Source of the DNA: Limnobacter humi
Lineage (GTDB): Bacteria; Pseudomonadota; Gammaproteobacteria; Burkholderiales; Burkholderiaceae_B
Assembly (NCBI RefSeq): GCF_024518835.1
Contig: NZ_JANIGO010000001.1
Coordinates: 248,001 to 312,000, forward strand
Reading direction: 5' to 3'
DNA length: 64,000 bases
Made by a program: the position numbers and the translations under genes. Below, one piece after another: positions 16,847-26,171 of this stretch. Each line of letters starts with the position of its first letter. The first letter of the stretch is position 1. Below the pieces are notes generated by a model. It was not told the origin of the DNA and searched no databases. It saw nothing but the letters and a program-made list of their open reading frames with translations.

Positions 16847-18022
16847 CTAGACGGCAGGTTCCAGCACAAACAGCGAGGTCACTTCCTGTTTGCGGGCCTG
16901 GTGCAACGGGTCGGATGGGTCCAGCGACTTGCTGTGCACCGGTCGGGTGTGCGTGACATGAACCACCCGCAGACCCGCCTGCGCAATCCAGTGCTGAAGC
17001 TCACCAGGTTTGCGCAACCCCAAATGTTCAGCAAGGTCAGACATCACCAGCCACGCCTCACCACCGGGCTTGAGGTGGGCCTTCACGCCATTCAAATAGC
17101 CCTTGAGCATGGCACTGTTGTCGTCGTAAATGGCTCGCTCAATTGCAGCCACCGGTTTGGCGGGCAGCCACGGCGGGTTGCACACCAGCAAGTCAGCCTG
17201 TCCGGATGGAAACAGGTCTGCCTGCACCACCGACACCTGCGCCTGCACACCGAGCTGCTGCACGTTGAAGGTTGCGCAGTCCAGCGCGCGGGGATCCAGC
17301 TCGGTGGCCAGGATGCGCGGTACCCCCCGGCGGGCCAGCAATGCGGCAATGACCGCTGTGCCGGTGCCAATGTCAAAAGCCAGGGCGTCGGGCCTGGAAA
17401 AGCGTTTCACATCCGCCTTGGCCAGCAGGTTGAGGTACTCACCGCGCACCGGTGAATACACCCCATAAAACGGAAACACCCGGTTGTTGGGTGCGGCGCC
17501 CAAGGCAGCAATTTCGACACCTTTTTTCCGCCATTCAAAAGCCCCAATCAAACCCAGCAATTCACGCAGAGAAATGCAGGCCAAGCCCTGCCAATTCAAG
17601 ATTCCCCAGGCGGCCTGAAGCGCCTCATGCACCTCGGGCGCACGGCGCAAAGGCACGGTGAAATCTGCATTCAAAGGCACCAGAATGGAATTCAACACCC
17701 GCGCGCGTTGAGCCTGGCTTTGTCGATGCAAATGAAATGCATGGGCCGCGGTCACCTCGGGCTTGGCTTTTTTGGAACCCTTGCGCTTGTCGACCCGGCG
17801 CGCCAACGCCGACATCAATTGCTTGGCGTTTTGAAAATCACCCCGGTACAGCAACACCGCACCTTGCATGATTTCCCGATAGGCCATGTCAGCCGTGAAG
17901 GTGTCGTCGGCCAGCAGCACCTGTTTGGGTGCAGACACCAGTCGCTCGGTCATCCACTGGGTGGTGTAGTGGTCTGCCCCCTCACTCCAGGTCAGTGCAT
18001 GTCGGTGTAATTCAATGGCCAT
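16847..18022 (-). CDS. Class I SAM-dependent methyltransferase with NPPW motif, co-directional with senA
   Basis: A 391-residue protein with an N-terminal part of about 190 residues of unknown fold and a C-terminal methyltransferase domain. The SAM site is AFDIGTGTAVIAALLA (about 215-230), ATELDPRAL follows, and LLVCNPPWLPAKP (about 280) has the NPPW catalytic motif used for methylating planar nitrogen atoms of bases or Gln side chains. The gene follows senA directly: an in-frame TTG at 18043 overlaps the senA stop, while I chose ATG 18022 with AAGGA ten bases upstream. No step for it exists in the published selenoneine route. RNA or protein methylation is the main alternative. Confidence 0.75.
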   Translation of the reverse strand: MAIELHRHALTWSEGADHYTTQWMTERLVSAPKQVLLADDTFTADMAYREIMQGAVLLYRGDFQNAKQLMSALARRVDKRKGSKKAKPEVTAAHAFHLHRQSQAQRARVLNSILVPLNADFTVPLRRAPEVHEALQAAWGILNWQGLACISLRELLGLIGAFEWRKKGVEIAALGAAPNNRVFPFYGVYSPVRGEYLNLLAKADVKRFSRPDALAFDIGTGTAVIAALLARRGVPRILATELDPRALDCATFNVQQLGVQAQVSVVQADLFPSGQADLLVCNPPWLPAKPVAAIERAIYDDNSAMLKGYLNGVKAHLKPGGEAWLVMSDLAEHLGLRKPGELQHWIAQAGLRVVHVTHTRPVHSKSLDPSDPLHQARKQEVTSLFVLEPAV

Positions 18023-18039
18023 CTCGGCGAAGTCCTTGT

Positions 18040-19284
18040 TCAAACGGTTGCACAGGTTCTAAAACCGGCAAAAATATCGGTTCGGTTGGGGGTGAAGTAA
18101 TTGCGGTATTTGGGGTGCCGCATGGTGAGCGATGTGGCCATGCAGGCGCCTTTAAGCACGGTGCGGGTGCCAAACCACGGAGCTGAATAGTCCGCATAGG
18201 GGTGGGGTACAAAGCCTGGAAAGGGAACAAAAGACGACACTGTCCATTCCCAAACTTCGCCCCACGCCAGGCCCGGTTCGATGTGGACGGCATACTCCCA
18301 TTGTGCCTCGGTGGGCAACTGACGACCTGCCCACGCGCAGTAAGCCAAGGCGTCGGCCTGACCGAGGTGCACAGCCGCCGCGCTCAGGCTCACTGGGTGA
18401 GCCTGTCCACCGCGTTGTTCGAGCAACTGCCCGCCCTGCCATTGAAAACGTGCAGGCAAGGCATGCCCGGTGGCCTCAACAAACGCCAGATACTGGTCCC
18501 AACTCACGGGGTGTGAATCCACTTCAAAGGCTGGCAGGCTGATGCTGTAAGACGGCAGCTCATTGTCAAAGGCAAAGCCGTCGCCTTGCCAGCCCAGCAT
18601 CCACTGGCCAGCCGGGATAGACAGCGGGCCAGCCACCGGGTCCGAAAACACCCACGGTGATGGATGCGCATGGCTAGGCTGCAGTGGAATGTCCAACTGA
18701 CGGGCCATGTACACCGCCGCTTCATTGTGCATTTGCTCATGAAACAGAACCAGCCTGAAAAAATACAGCACGGAATCCTGTTCGGCCGGGCTCAAGCCCT
18801 GCGCCCGAATCAGGGCTTCCACCCGGGCCAGCTCCTGCAAGGTTAACTGCAGGGTATCGAACAGATAGCCCTGGATGGCTGACAAATCACCCACCGCCAA
18901 TGCCCAACGGGTGTCGTGGGCCACCAGGCTGCTGTTGAACAGGGCGTCGGCATGGTCCAGCACAGCAGGCTTGCGAGCATGCAAGGGGTTACAGTGCACA
19001 CCCTTGAGCAATTCAACATTCCGCGCGACCCACCACTCCTGAAACCAGGCGATGTGACCAGCTTCCCACAGGGGTGGGTTCAAGCCGCTGTCCAGTGGTA
19101 CCTGCAACCCTTCACCCAGGGCCTTGGCATAGTCATGGAGCAAGCCGAGGGTGCGCACGCGGGTTTCCACCAACCGAATGGCCAGGTCGGACGGGCCCGC
19201 GCAGCGGGCGTTCTGTGCCGCTTGCCAACGCGAGCTCGTGTACACTGGCGGGGCTGTATCTGGACTCAAATTGGGTGTGTGCAT
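18040..19284 (-). CDS. senA: Selenoneine synthase SenA (EgtB-like)
   Basis: Non-heme iron enzyme of 414 residues that forms the C-Se bond between hercynine and a selenosugar. The DinB-like N-terminal domain carries the iron ligands: His77 in GHIAWFQEW, and His182 and His186 in HEQMHNE, which is the HX3HXE motif. The C-terminal formylglycine-generating-enzyme-like domain has GEVWEWTVSSF and LKGACMATS ... RNYFTPNRTDIFAGFRT (segments shortened). Sequence and context fit SenA better than ergothioneine EgtB: a senB-type gene is head to head with it and a SelD fusion follows that. ATG 19284 shares bases with the senB start. Confidence 0.87.
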   Translation of the reverse strand: MHTPNLSPDTAPPVYTSSRWQAAQNARCAGPSDLAIRLVETRVRTLGLLHDYAKALGEGLQVPLDSGLNPPLWEAGHIAWFQEWWVARNVELLKGVHCNPLHARKPAVLDHADALFNSSLVAHDTRWALAVGDLSAIQGYLFDTLQLTLQELARVEALIRAQGLSPAEQDSVLYFFRLVLFHEQMHNEAAVYMARQLDIPLQPSHAHPSPWVFSDPVAGPLSIPAGQWMLGWQGDGFAFDNELPSYSISLPAFEVDSHPVSWDQYLAFVEATGHALPARFQWQGGQLLEQRGGQAHPVSLSAAAVHLGQADALAYCAWAGRQLPTEAQWEYAVHIEPGLAWGEVWEWTVSSFVPFPGFVPHPYADYSAPWFGTRTVLKGACMATSLTMRHPKYRNYFTPNRTDIFAGFRTCATV

Positions 19285-20311
19285 GACCTTGGCCAACAAA
19301 TCTTCTGTGGTGATTGTAAGCCCAGCGCTGGCCGATTCGAACAATGGCAACTGGCAAACCGCGCGTCGCTGGCAAAAGCTGCTTCAAAGTCACTACCGGG
19401 TGCGGGTCATCAAACAATGGCCAGACCACGCCAATGCACCAGACGAAGACTGCTTGATGCTGGCCCTGCACGCCCGCCGTTCGGCATCGTCGATTGCTGC
19501 GTGGGCCAAGCACCGGCACAGCACCGCACAAACACCCGGCCTGGTGGTGGCCCTGACCGGGACCGACCTGTACAAAGACCTGCCGGACAATGCTGACGCG
19601 CAGCAATCCCTTCAGTTGGCCAGCCAACTGATTGTGTTGCAGGACGAGGCATTGAACTCCGTACCCGCCCAACATCGCCACAAAACCCATGCTGTTTTTC
19701 AGTCCACCACCAGCCGGCCCACACTGGACAAAACCCGGCGGCACCTGCATGCGATTGCCGTTGGCCACCTGCGTGCGGAGAAACAACCCGACACACTGAT
19801 GGATGCGGCTGCACTGCTGGCCGGACAGCCTGGCATTTACCTGACGCATGTGGGCGCTGCCCTTGAAACCGCTTATGCCAACCAGGCACAACAGACCATG
19901 GCCATGAATCCGAATTACCGGTGGCTGGGGGCTTTGGCGCACGAACTGACCCGAAAGCGCATCCAACGAGCCCACTTGCTGGTTCATATGAGCAAAATGG
20001 AAGGCGGTGCCCACGTGGTGATGGAGGCCGTGACCAGCGGGACACCCGTGCTGGCCTCAAACATGGAGGGCAATGTGGGCATGCTGGGGCGGGATTATGC
20101 GGGTTACTTTGAGGTGGGCAATTCGGCACAATTGGCGCGCCTGCTGCAAACAGCCCAAGCCGATGTTCGAGCTGGCTGCCCAGCCGGCAGCCTGATGCAC
20201 ACCTTGCGGCGGCAATGTGCCGCCAGGGCCCGACTGTTTACTGCCAGCGCCGAACAAACCGCGCTGTTGAACCTGATCGATCTGGAGTTGAAAACCCATG
20301 CGCAGCACTGA
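19283..20311 (+). CDS. senB: Selenosugar synthase SenB (glycosyltransferase-like)
   Basis: Cytoplasmic GT-B-like enzyme of 342 residues that makes a selenosugar from selenophosphate and a UDP-sugar. Diagnostic stretches are VIVSPALADSNNGNWQTARR (about 10-29), LALHARRSASSIAAW, LVVALTGTDLYKDL, AVGHLRAEKQPDTL and MSKMEGGAHVVMEAV, followed by GTPVLASNMEGNVG, all typical of SenB. The ATG at 19283 lies in the same CATG as the senA start; a GTG eight codons in (about 19307) is an alternative. Its end overlaps the selD fusion by 14 bp, so the two are co-translated. Confidence 0.87.
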   Translation: MTLANKSSVVIVSPALADSNNGNWQTARRWQKLLQSHYRVRVIKQWPDHANAPDEDCLMLALHARRSASSIAAWAKHRHSTAQTPGLVVALTGTDLYKDLPDNADAQQSLQLASQLIVLQDEALNSVPAQHRHKTHAVFQSTTSRPTLDKTRRHLHAIAVGHLRAEKQPDTLMDAAALLAGQPGIYLTHVGAALETAYANQAQQTMAMNPNYRWLGALAHELTRKRIQRAHLLVHMSKMEGGAHVVMEAVTSGTPVLASNMEGNVGMLGRDYAGYFEVGNSAQLARLLQTAQADVRAGCPAGSLMHTLRRQCAARARLFTASAEQTALLNLIDLELKTHAQH

Positions 20312-22592
20312 ACAACCCATTTTGCGTGACATTGTGCTGATTGGCGGCGGCCACAGCCATGTCGGCGTGCTGCGCATGTTTGGCATGAAACCATGGCCCG
20401 GGGTAAGGCTCACCCTCATTTGTACCGATGTGCACACCCCCTACTCGGGCATGCTGCCCGGTTATATTGCTGGCCATTACAGCTATGACGAGGTGCACAT
20501 CGACCTGGGGCGGCTTTGCGCCTTTGCAGGGGCCCGACTGGTGATTGACGAGGTGGTGGGGCTAGACCGCCAGCGCAAGAAAATCATGTGCAAAAGCCGT
20601 CCACCGATTGCATACGATGCCCTGTCCATCAACATCGGATCAACCCCACAAACCCTGACAGTGCCGGGCGCAGCCGAGTGGGCTGTGCCGGTCAAACCGA
20701 TTGCACAGTTCAATCAAAAATGGCTGGCCTTGCTGGACCGGGTGAAATCCCACGAGGGCGCAGACACCATTGCTGTGGTGGGTGGCGGTGCAGGCGGGGT
20801 TGAGCTGACTCTGGCCATGCAGCACCGGTTGCGGGCGGAGCTGAGAACCCTCGGCCGCAACCCAGATGACTTGACGTTCAACCTGCTGACTGCAAGCCCC
20901 TGCATTCTGCCCACGCACAATCCAACCGTTCGCGCCAAATTCGAGGCGGTGTTGCAAGAGCGCGGTGTTCACGTGCACTGCAACGCTGAAGTCACTGAAC
21001 TGCGCCCCCATGGCTCGCGCAAAACCTTGGTCACCGACACGGGCCAGGAACTGGCCGTCGATGAGGTCATGTGGGTAACACAGGCCGGAGGGCCAGCCTG
21101 GTTGAAAAGCACTGGGCTTGAGCTGACCGAACAGGGTTTTATTCGCGTGGGCCCCACCCTGCAAACCTTGAACGACCCAGATATTTTCGCCGCGGGTGAC
21201 ATTGCGCACTTTGAAGCCAGCCCATTGGAGAAAGCGGGCGTTTTTGCAGTGCGCATGGGCAAGCCCCTGGTAAACAACCTGCAGAACTGGGTTGAAGGTG
21301 CGCGGCTGGACGACTATCAACCGCAACGGACCTGGCTGGCCCTGATCAGCACAGGCGACCAGTTCGCAGTTGCCTCCAAGGGCGCGATCGGATTTTGGGG
21401 CGCCTGGGTGTGGCGCTGGAAAGACTGGATTGATCGCCGCTTCATGGCCAAATTCAATGACTTCCCCGACATGTCGGCCACACCACCGACAGCCGCATCG
21501 TCGCCACAAGTGGCACTGAGTCAGGAGGAATCCCTGCAAGCCATCTCAGCGATTGCGATGCGCTGTGGCGGCTGCGGGGCCAAAGTGGGTAGCACAGTGC
21601 TGAGTCGGGCTTTGGGCGCGCTGCGGCCTGTGGAACGGGCCGATGTGCTGGTGGGTCTGCATGCCCCCGATGATGCCGCCATTGTGAAAGTACCGCCCGG
21701 CAAGGCCATGGTGCACACGGTGGATTTCTTTCGTGCATTCGTGGATGACCCCTATGTGTTTGGCCGCATTGCCGCCAACCATGCACTGGGCGACATCTTT
21801 GCCATGGGTGGTGAAGCACAGTCTGCCACTGCCGTGGTGACGGTACCACCGGGCCTGGAAGCCAAGGTCGAAGAGTTGCTGTTTCAAATGATGTCGGGTG
21901 CTGTTGATGTGCTCAACGACGCTGGCTGTGCCCTGGTGGGCGGCCACACTGGCGAGGGCAAGGAACTGGCCCTGGGCTTTGCCATCAACGGACTGGTGGA
22001 TGAAAACCTACAGGGCGTGATGATCAAGGGGGGTATGAAACCTGGCGATGCCATTGTGCTCACCAAGCCGATTGGCACAGGCACCCTGTTTGCTGCCCTG
22101 CCCCAGCTGAAGACCAAGGGCCGGTGGATCGCCAGTGCGTTGCAATCCATGATGGTGTCCAACCGCCTGGGGGCTGAATGCCTGCGCAAGCACGGGTCCA
22201 AAGCCTGTACGGACCTCACCGGGTTTGGTCTGCTGGGCCATTTGGTGGAAATGACCAAACCGTCTGAAGTGGATGCCGAGCTGTTTCTGGACCAACTGCC
22301 GCTGTTGGACGGTGCGCTTGAAACCGTGAAAGCCGGTATCGTGAGTTCACTGCAACCCGCCAATGTGCGCCTGCGCCGGGCCATTCGAAACCAGGCCGCT
22401 TTTGTGGATGACCCTCGCTACCCCTTGTTGTTTGACCCGCAAACGGCGGGCGGCTTGCTGGCCACGGTGCCGGCAGACCAGGTGGACGCCTGCGTGACCG
22501 AATTGAAAGCGCTGGGCTATGTCAACACCCGCATCATCGGCCGAGTGATGGCCCAAAGCGATGCATTGGAACCGGTTGTTCTGAAGGGTTGA
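20298..22592 (+). CDS. selD: FAD-dependent NADH dehydrogenase-like domain fused to selenophosphate synthetase (SenC-equivalent)
   Basis: A two-domain protein of 764 residues. Residues 1-390 are a pyridine-nucleotide disulfide oxidoreductase of the NDH-2 type: FAD motif VLIGGGHSHVGVL, NAD motif AVVGGGAGGVELTLA and DIFAAGDIAHFE. Residues about 415-764 are SelD, which makes selenophosphate from selenide and ATP: MRCGGCGAKVGSTVL has the catalytic Cys (about 424) and Lys (about 427), then APDDAAIV, HTVDFFRAFVDDPY, ALGDIFAMGG and GGHTGEGKELALG. The N-terminal domain may reduce selenium to selenide for the synthetase, which is inference. It overlaps senB by 14 bp and fills the role of SenC here. Confidence 0.92.
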   Translation: MRSTEQPILRDIVLIGGGHSHVGVLRMFGMKPWPGVRLTLICTDVHTPYSGMLPGYIAGHYSYDEVHIDLGRLCAFAGARLVIDEVVGLDRQRKKIMCKSRPPIAYDALSINIGSTPQTLTVPGAAEWAVPVKPIAQFNQKWLALLDRVKSHEGADTIAVVGGGAGGVELTLAMQHRLRAELRTLGRNPDDLTFNLLTASPCILPTHNPTVRAKFEAVLQERGVHVHCNAEVTELRPHGSRKTLVTDTGQELAVDEVMWVTQAGGPAWLKSTGLELTEQGFIRVGPTLQTLNDPDIFAAGDIAHFEASPLEKAGVFAVRMGKPLVNNLQNWVEGARLDDYQPQRTWLALISTGDQFAVASKGAIGFWGAWVWRWKDWIDRRFMAKFNDFPDMSATPPTAASSPQVALSQEESLQAISAIAMRCGGCGAKVGSTVLSRALGALRPVERADVLVGLHAPDDAAIVKVPPGKAMVHTVDFFRAFVDDPYVFGRIAANHALGDIFAMGGEAQSATAVVTVPPGLEAKVEELLFQMMSGAVDVLNDAGCALVGGHTGEGKELALGFAINGLVDENLQGVMIKGGMKPGDAIVLTKPIGTGTLFAALPQLKTKGRWIASALQSMMVSNRLGAECLRKHGSKACTDLTGFGLLGHLVEMTKPSEVDAELFLDQLPLLDGALETVKAGIVSSLQPANVRLRRAIRNQAAFVDDPRYPLLFDPQTAGGLLATVPADQVDACVTELKALGYVNTRIIGRVMAQSDALEPVVLKG

Positions 22593-22599
22593 TGCATTG

Positions 22600-23217
22600 A
22601 TGGACACCGGGATATTGCTGGAATGGGCTCACTGGTTGAGCCTGTGGTTTGAATCCCACCCCTGGCAGGCTGCGCTGGCCTACACCACGGTGTTCACGGC
22701 CATCACCGCATTGTGCTTGCCGGGTGCCGCGGTGCTGATGGTGCTGGGCAGCCTGTGCATGGGGTCAAACCTTTGTTTTGGTTTGTCCCTGACCGCCTCA
22801 ACATTGGGTGCATGGCTCACGTTTCTGGCGTGTCGCCACTGGTTGAAACCGGTGATGGTGCAGCGCCATGCGCAACGCCTGAACCGCTTTTCAGCAGCCA
22901 TCCACCGACATGAGGCGGCCACCCTGCTGAGTTTGAGATTGGCGCCTGCCATTCCTTTTGTTCTGTTCAACGTGCTGTGCGGACTGGGCAACACCCGCTC
23001 CGCCACTTTTTTATGGACCAGTATCGTGGGCATGGCCCCGGGCACCTGGCTGTATGTCAAAGCAGGCCATGAATTGGGGCAACTCACCGGCTGGCAGGAC
23101 GCCCTTGCCCCCGAACTCCTACTGACCTTGCTGGCCTTGGCCTTGATGCCCTGGTTGGGTGTGTGGCTGAACAAACGGCTGCAATTGACCCGCACGGGTG
23201 GACACCCAACTGTTTGA
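22600..23217 (+). CDS. TVP38/TMEM64 (DedA-superfamily) membrane protein
   Basis: Inner-membrane protein of 205 residues, 7 bp after selD on the same strand. It has about five hydrophobic segments (for example ALAYTTVFTAITALCLPGAA and LGSLCMGSNLCFGLSLTAS), and the family region LSLRLAPAIPFVLFNVLCGL with TSIVGMAPGTWLYV. Members are thought to move lipids or small molecules across the bilayer; none is well defined. Its position suggests a link to selenium metabolism, perhaps transport of selenite or selenide. Confidence 0.82.
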   Translation: MDTGILLEWAHWLSLWFESHPWQAALAYTTVFTAITALCLPGAAVLMVLGSLCMGSNLCFGLSLTASTLGAWLTFLACRHWLKPVMVQRHAQRLNRFSAAIHRHEAATLLSLRLAPAIPFVLFNVLCGLGNTRSATFLWTSIVGMAPGTWLYVKAGHELGQLTGWQDALAPELLLTLLALALMPWLGVWLNKRLQLTRTGGHPTV

Positions 23218-23282
23218 TGGGATTGCACTGACCAATCGGCAACACTTCCGTGCATGACCTGACGACTGACCGGAGTGTTTCC

Positions 23283-25274
23283 ATGCCTTTCACCCTGCCC
23301 AAAGCCCTGAACAGTTGGCGCCTGCAATCCAAGTTTGTGCTGATTGCAGCGCCATGCGCGCTGGCAGTGGCCACCCTGTTTGGATTGTTGATCAACGAAC
23401 AGATGAAGCTGGTCAACACCACCCGCGAGGAGCTTGCTGGCGTTGCATTGGTTCCGCAGTGGTATGCGCTGCAAAACAGCCTTCAAGATCACCGTGAAAG
23501 CATTCAACTCAACAGCATGGGCGCAGTAAGCCAACATGCCGCAGGCGACACTGCTGTGGCTGTTGACCAGGCCTTGCAAGCATTGTTAGCGGCCATGCCA
23601 ACGGACTGGGCAGAGACCCCAAAACGATTGGACGCACTGAAAACCCGATGGAAGTCACGCCAGACCGGTGAGAATGCACAGGCTTTTCAGGACCTCAGCG
23701 CGCTGCTCAGCGATGAAATGGGCTTGATTCGATGGTCCGCCGATGACAGCACCATGACATTCGACCCCGAGGTATCCACCTATTACCTCATCAGCGCGCT
23801 GAATTTTGATTTGCCCCAATTGCATGAGCAGGTAGACCTGGTGCGCAGCCGCATGGTGAACCTGATTGGCCGCGGCGAAGCTGACGACGTCTTGGCTGGC
23901 GAAATTGGCGCCCGCATGTTGATGATTCGTCAACTGGGTTCAAACCTGGTGCTTTCGTTTCAAAAGGTGGAATCGGCTGGCGTGCCGCTGGATGCCAAAT
24001 TGCGTGAACAGCTCAAGGACTATCCAGCTCGCGAAACGGCACTGCACACGCTGGCGGGCTCCATCAACCAAGCACTGGGTGCCAGCACCATGGCGTCAAT
24101 CAACCAGCAGGTTCAACCCCTGCAAAGCCTGCTGGACGAAGTGGCGGTGCAGAGCAGCACCTTGCTGAGGCAGGCACTGCAGCAGCGCATCGAGCGTTTG
24201 CAAAAAAACATTGCCATGGAGCTCGGATTGGCGGCCCTCATCTGCTCCATGGCTTTGACACTGGCGTTGGCTGTGTTCAGGAAAGTGAATCGAGATGTGG
24301 CCTGTGTGCTGACCCAAAGCCAACGGCTCTCCGCATTCAATCTGGTGAACAGCCCTGTTTTGCAGCAGCACGATGAGCTGGGACAGATTTCCGCTGCCAT
24401 TGAAACCGTTCGGCATTCCCAGGCAACAGCGATTGCCAACATTTCAGCGCTGACAACCCAGTTGAATGACAACACACGGACACTGGAAAACACGACAGGT
24501 CATATTCACCAGAATGCGGCAGACCAAGCCGACTCCTCTGCCAGTGTGGCCAGCTCCATCGAGGAGCTCAGCGTGTCGGTTGGGCAAGTGGCTGAGCATG
24601 CGGAAGCGGCCAAACACCTGGCCAACCAAACCGGGGAATCATCACGACACGGACTGCACACCGTGGGTGCAGCACGCCAGGCCATGCAAGGCATTGGCGA
24701 ATCCACCAGCCTGCTGGCCCAAGACATGGACCGCCTGGGTGAGCGCACCGATCGAATTTCCATCATCGTACAAACCATCCATGACATCGCAGAGCAAACC
24801 AACCTGCTGGCCTTGAATGCGGCAATTGAAGCGGCTCGGGCTGGCGAACAGGGGCGAGGCTTTGCGGTGGTGGCCGACGAGGTGCGCAAATTGTCGGAGC
24901 GCACAGCACAGGCCACACAGGATATTTCCAGCCTGGTTGAAAGCATTCAGTCGGAAACGCTGGCTGCCGTGAACAAAGTCAAAGGCTGGAATAACGAGAT
25001 AGCCGATGGCATGGCCAAATCGGACCAAGCCGAGCAGGCCATGCAGGGTATCAATTCACAATCGCTACAGGCCTGCGAATCAGTGATGGAAATTCACGCC
25101 GCCTTAGCGGAGCAAACCGTGGCCTCTCAAACCATTGCACGACAGATTGAACGCATTGCGCAAGGCACGGAAGAGGCACAAACGGCAGTGGCCGCATTGA
25201 CGCAGGTGGCCAGCGAAGTCAATGGACTGTCAACCCACCTGAACAGGCTGGTGGGTCAATACCAATTGGGTTGA
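23283..25274 (+). CDS. Methyl-accepting chemotaxis protein
   Basis: Chemoreceptor of 663 residues. The first transmembrane helix ([20 protein letters not shown], about 15-35) precedes a long periplasmic sensor domain (about 36-320) of unknown ligand, a second helix ([19 protein letters not shown]), a HAMP-like stretch and the signalling hairpin: [40 protein letters not shown] and [12 protein letters not shown]. No CheW-binding pentapeptide tail is present. The start ATG has GGAG eight bases upstream; an upstream GTG is less likely. No che genes lie in this window, so it is an isolated receptor gene. Confidence 0.93.
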   Translation: MPFTLPKALNSWRLQSKFVLIAAPCALAVATLFGLLINEQMKLVNTTREELAGVALVPQWYALQNSLQDHRESIQLNSMGAVSQHAAGDTAVAVDQALQALLAAMPTDWAETPKRLDALKTRWKSRQTGENAQAFQDLSALLSDEMGLIRWSADDSTMTFDPEVSTYYLISALNFDLPQLHEQVDLVRSRMVNLIGRGEADDVLAGEIGARMLMIRQLGSNLVLSFQKVESAGVPLDAKLREQLKDYPARETALHTLAGSINQALGASTMASINQQVQPLQSLLDEVAVQSSTLLRQALQQRIERLQKNIAMELGLAALICSMALTLALAVFRKVNRDVACVLTQSQRLSAFNLVNSPVLQQHDELGQISAAIETVRHSQATAIANISALTTQLNDNTRTLENTTGHIHQNAADQADSSASVASSIEELSVSVGQVAEHAEAAKHLANQTGESSRHGLHTVGAARQAMQGIGESTSLLAQDMDRLGERTDRISIIVQTIHDIAEQTNLLALNAAIEAARAGEQGRGFAVVADEVRKLSERTAQATQDISSLVESIQSETLAAVNKVKGWNNEIADGMAKSDQAEQAMQGINSQSLQACESVMEIHAALAEQTVASQTIARQIERIAQGTEEAQTAVAALTQVASEVNGLSTHLNRLVGQYQLG

Positions 25275-25281
25275 TCAACGC

Positions 25282-25641
25282 TTAGCGGATGTCGAACAAC
25301 TCCACATCGAACAGCAGGTCGGTGTTGGGCGGAATCGGGCCTGCACCACGGGTGCCATAGGCGGTGGCTGCGGGGCAGAACAGGGTCACACGGTCACCCA
25401 CCACCATTTCGCACAGGCCTTGCGTCCAGGCTGGAATGACCTGATTCAGGCGAAAGGAAATTTTCTCATTGCGGCGAATCGAACTGTCGAACACGCGTCC
25501 ATCCAGGAACGTGCCTTCATAGTGCACTTCCACCATGGAGGTGGGTGTGGGCTTTTGCGTGCCAGTGCCGCGCTGTTTGTAGGTTAGCTTGACGCCGGAA
25601 GGCAGAACCAATTCATCGGGGGTGTTGGGGGTGTCGCTCAT
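25282..25641 (-). CDS. FKBP-type peptidyl-prolyl cis-trans isomerase
   Basis: Folding helper of 119 residues with no signal peptide, so cytoplasmic. Landmarks are VEVHYEGTFLDGRVFDSS (about 38-55), the VIPAWTQGLCEMVVGDRVTL core and AYGTRGAGPIPPNTDLLFDVEL, with the aromatic and acidic active-site residues of small FKBPs. The ATG at 25641 with GGAG six bases upstream is better than a start four codons earlier. It converges with the chemoreceptor gene, 7 bp away. Confidence 0.92.
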   Translation of the reverse strand: MSDTPNTPDELVLPSGVKLTYKQRGTGTQKPTPTSMVEVHYEGTFLDGRVFDSSIRRNEKISFRLNQVIPAWTQGLCEMVVGDRVTLFCPAATAYGTRGAGPIPPNTDLLFDVELFDIR

Positions 25642-25727
25642 GGCAGTCTCCAATAGGGGTACTTCGCGAACTGCGAAAGACCCCTATTGTATCGGGCATG
25701 GCGACACGATCGTGCCCCAGTGGTGTT

Positions 25728-26171
25728 TCAGTAGGTTTTGTAGGGCAGGAACTTGCCGCTCATCACAATGCTCACGCGATCGCCCATCGGGTTGGGCTCG
25801 CGCTGCAGGTCCATTTTGAAGTCAATCGCACTCATGATGCCGTCGCCAAACTCTTCGTGGATCAATTCCTTGAAGGTGGTGCCATACACGCTGATCAGTT
25901 CGTAAAAGCGATAAATGAGCGGATCGGTGGGCACGGATGTGGGCAGGCTTCCCTTGTAGGGGGTGACTTGAAGCAGCTCCACAGCATCTTCCGGCAAATT
26001 CAGATAGCTGCCGATTTTTTTGGCCTGCTCTTCGGTCAAGGTCATTTGACCCAACAAAGCGGCAGTCGTCCACTCTTTGGACTGGCCAACAACCTCGGCA
26101 CAGCTTTTCCAGGACACTTTCTTTTTCCGCTTGGCAGTCAAAATCAGTTGGGTTACGTCATCGCGATTCAT
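25728..26171 (-). CDS. cynS: Cyanate hydratase (cyanase)
   Basis: Cytoplasmic decameric enzyme of 147 residues that converts cyanate and bicarbonate to ammonia and CO2. The N-terminal helix-turn-helix-like part is followed by the catalytic domain: PTDPLIYRFYELISVYG carries the Arg and Glu of the active site, HEEFGDGIMSAIDF follows, and DRVSIVMSGKFLPY has the catalytic Ser. Length fits the family (E. coli 156). A GGAG box precedes the ATG, and the start overlaps the ABC ATPase stop by 4 bp, so uptake and hydrolysis are co-translated. Confidence 0.96.
   Translation of the reverse strand: MNRDDVTQLILTAKRKKKVSWKSCAEVVGQSKEWTTAALLGQMTLTEEQAKKIGSYLNLPEDAVELLQVTPYKGSLPTSVPTDPLIYRFYELISVYGTTFKELIHEEFGDGIMSAIDFKMDLQREPNPMGDRVSIVMSGKFLPYKTY

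Noticed and set aside
18040-19284. Ergothioneine synthase EgtB
   Set aside because: The iron motif is shared, but head-to-head senB and the SelD fusion favour SenA; this should be confirmed by phylogeny.
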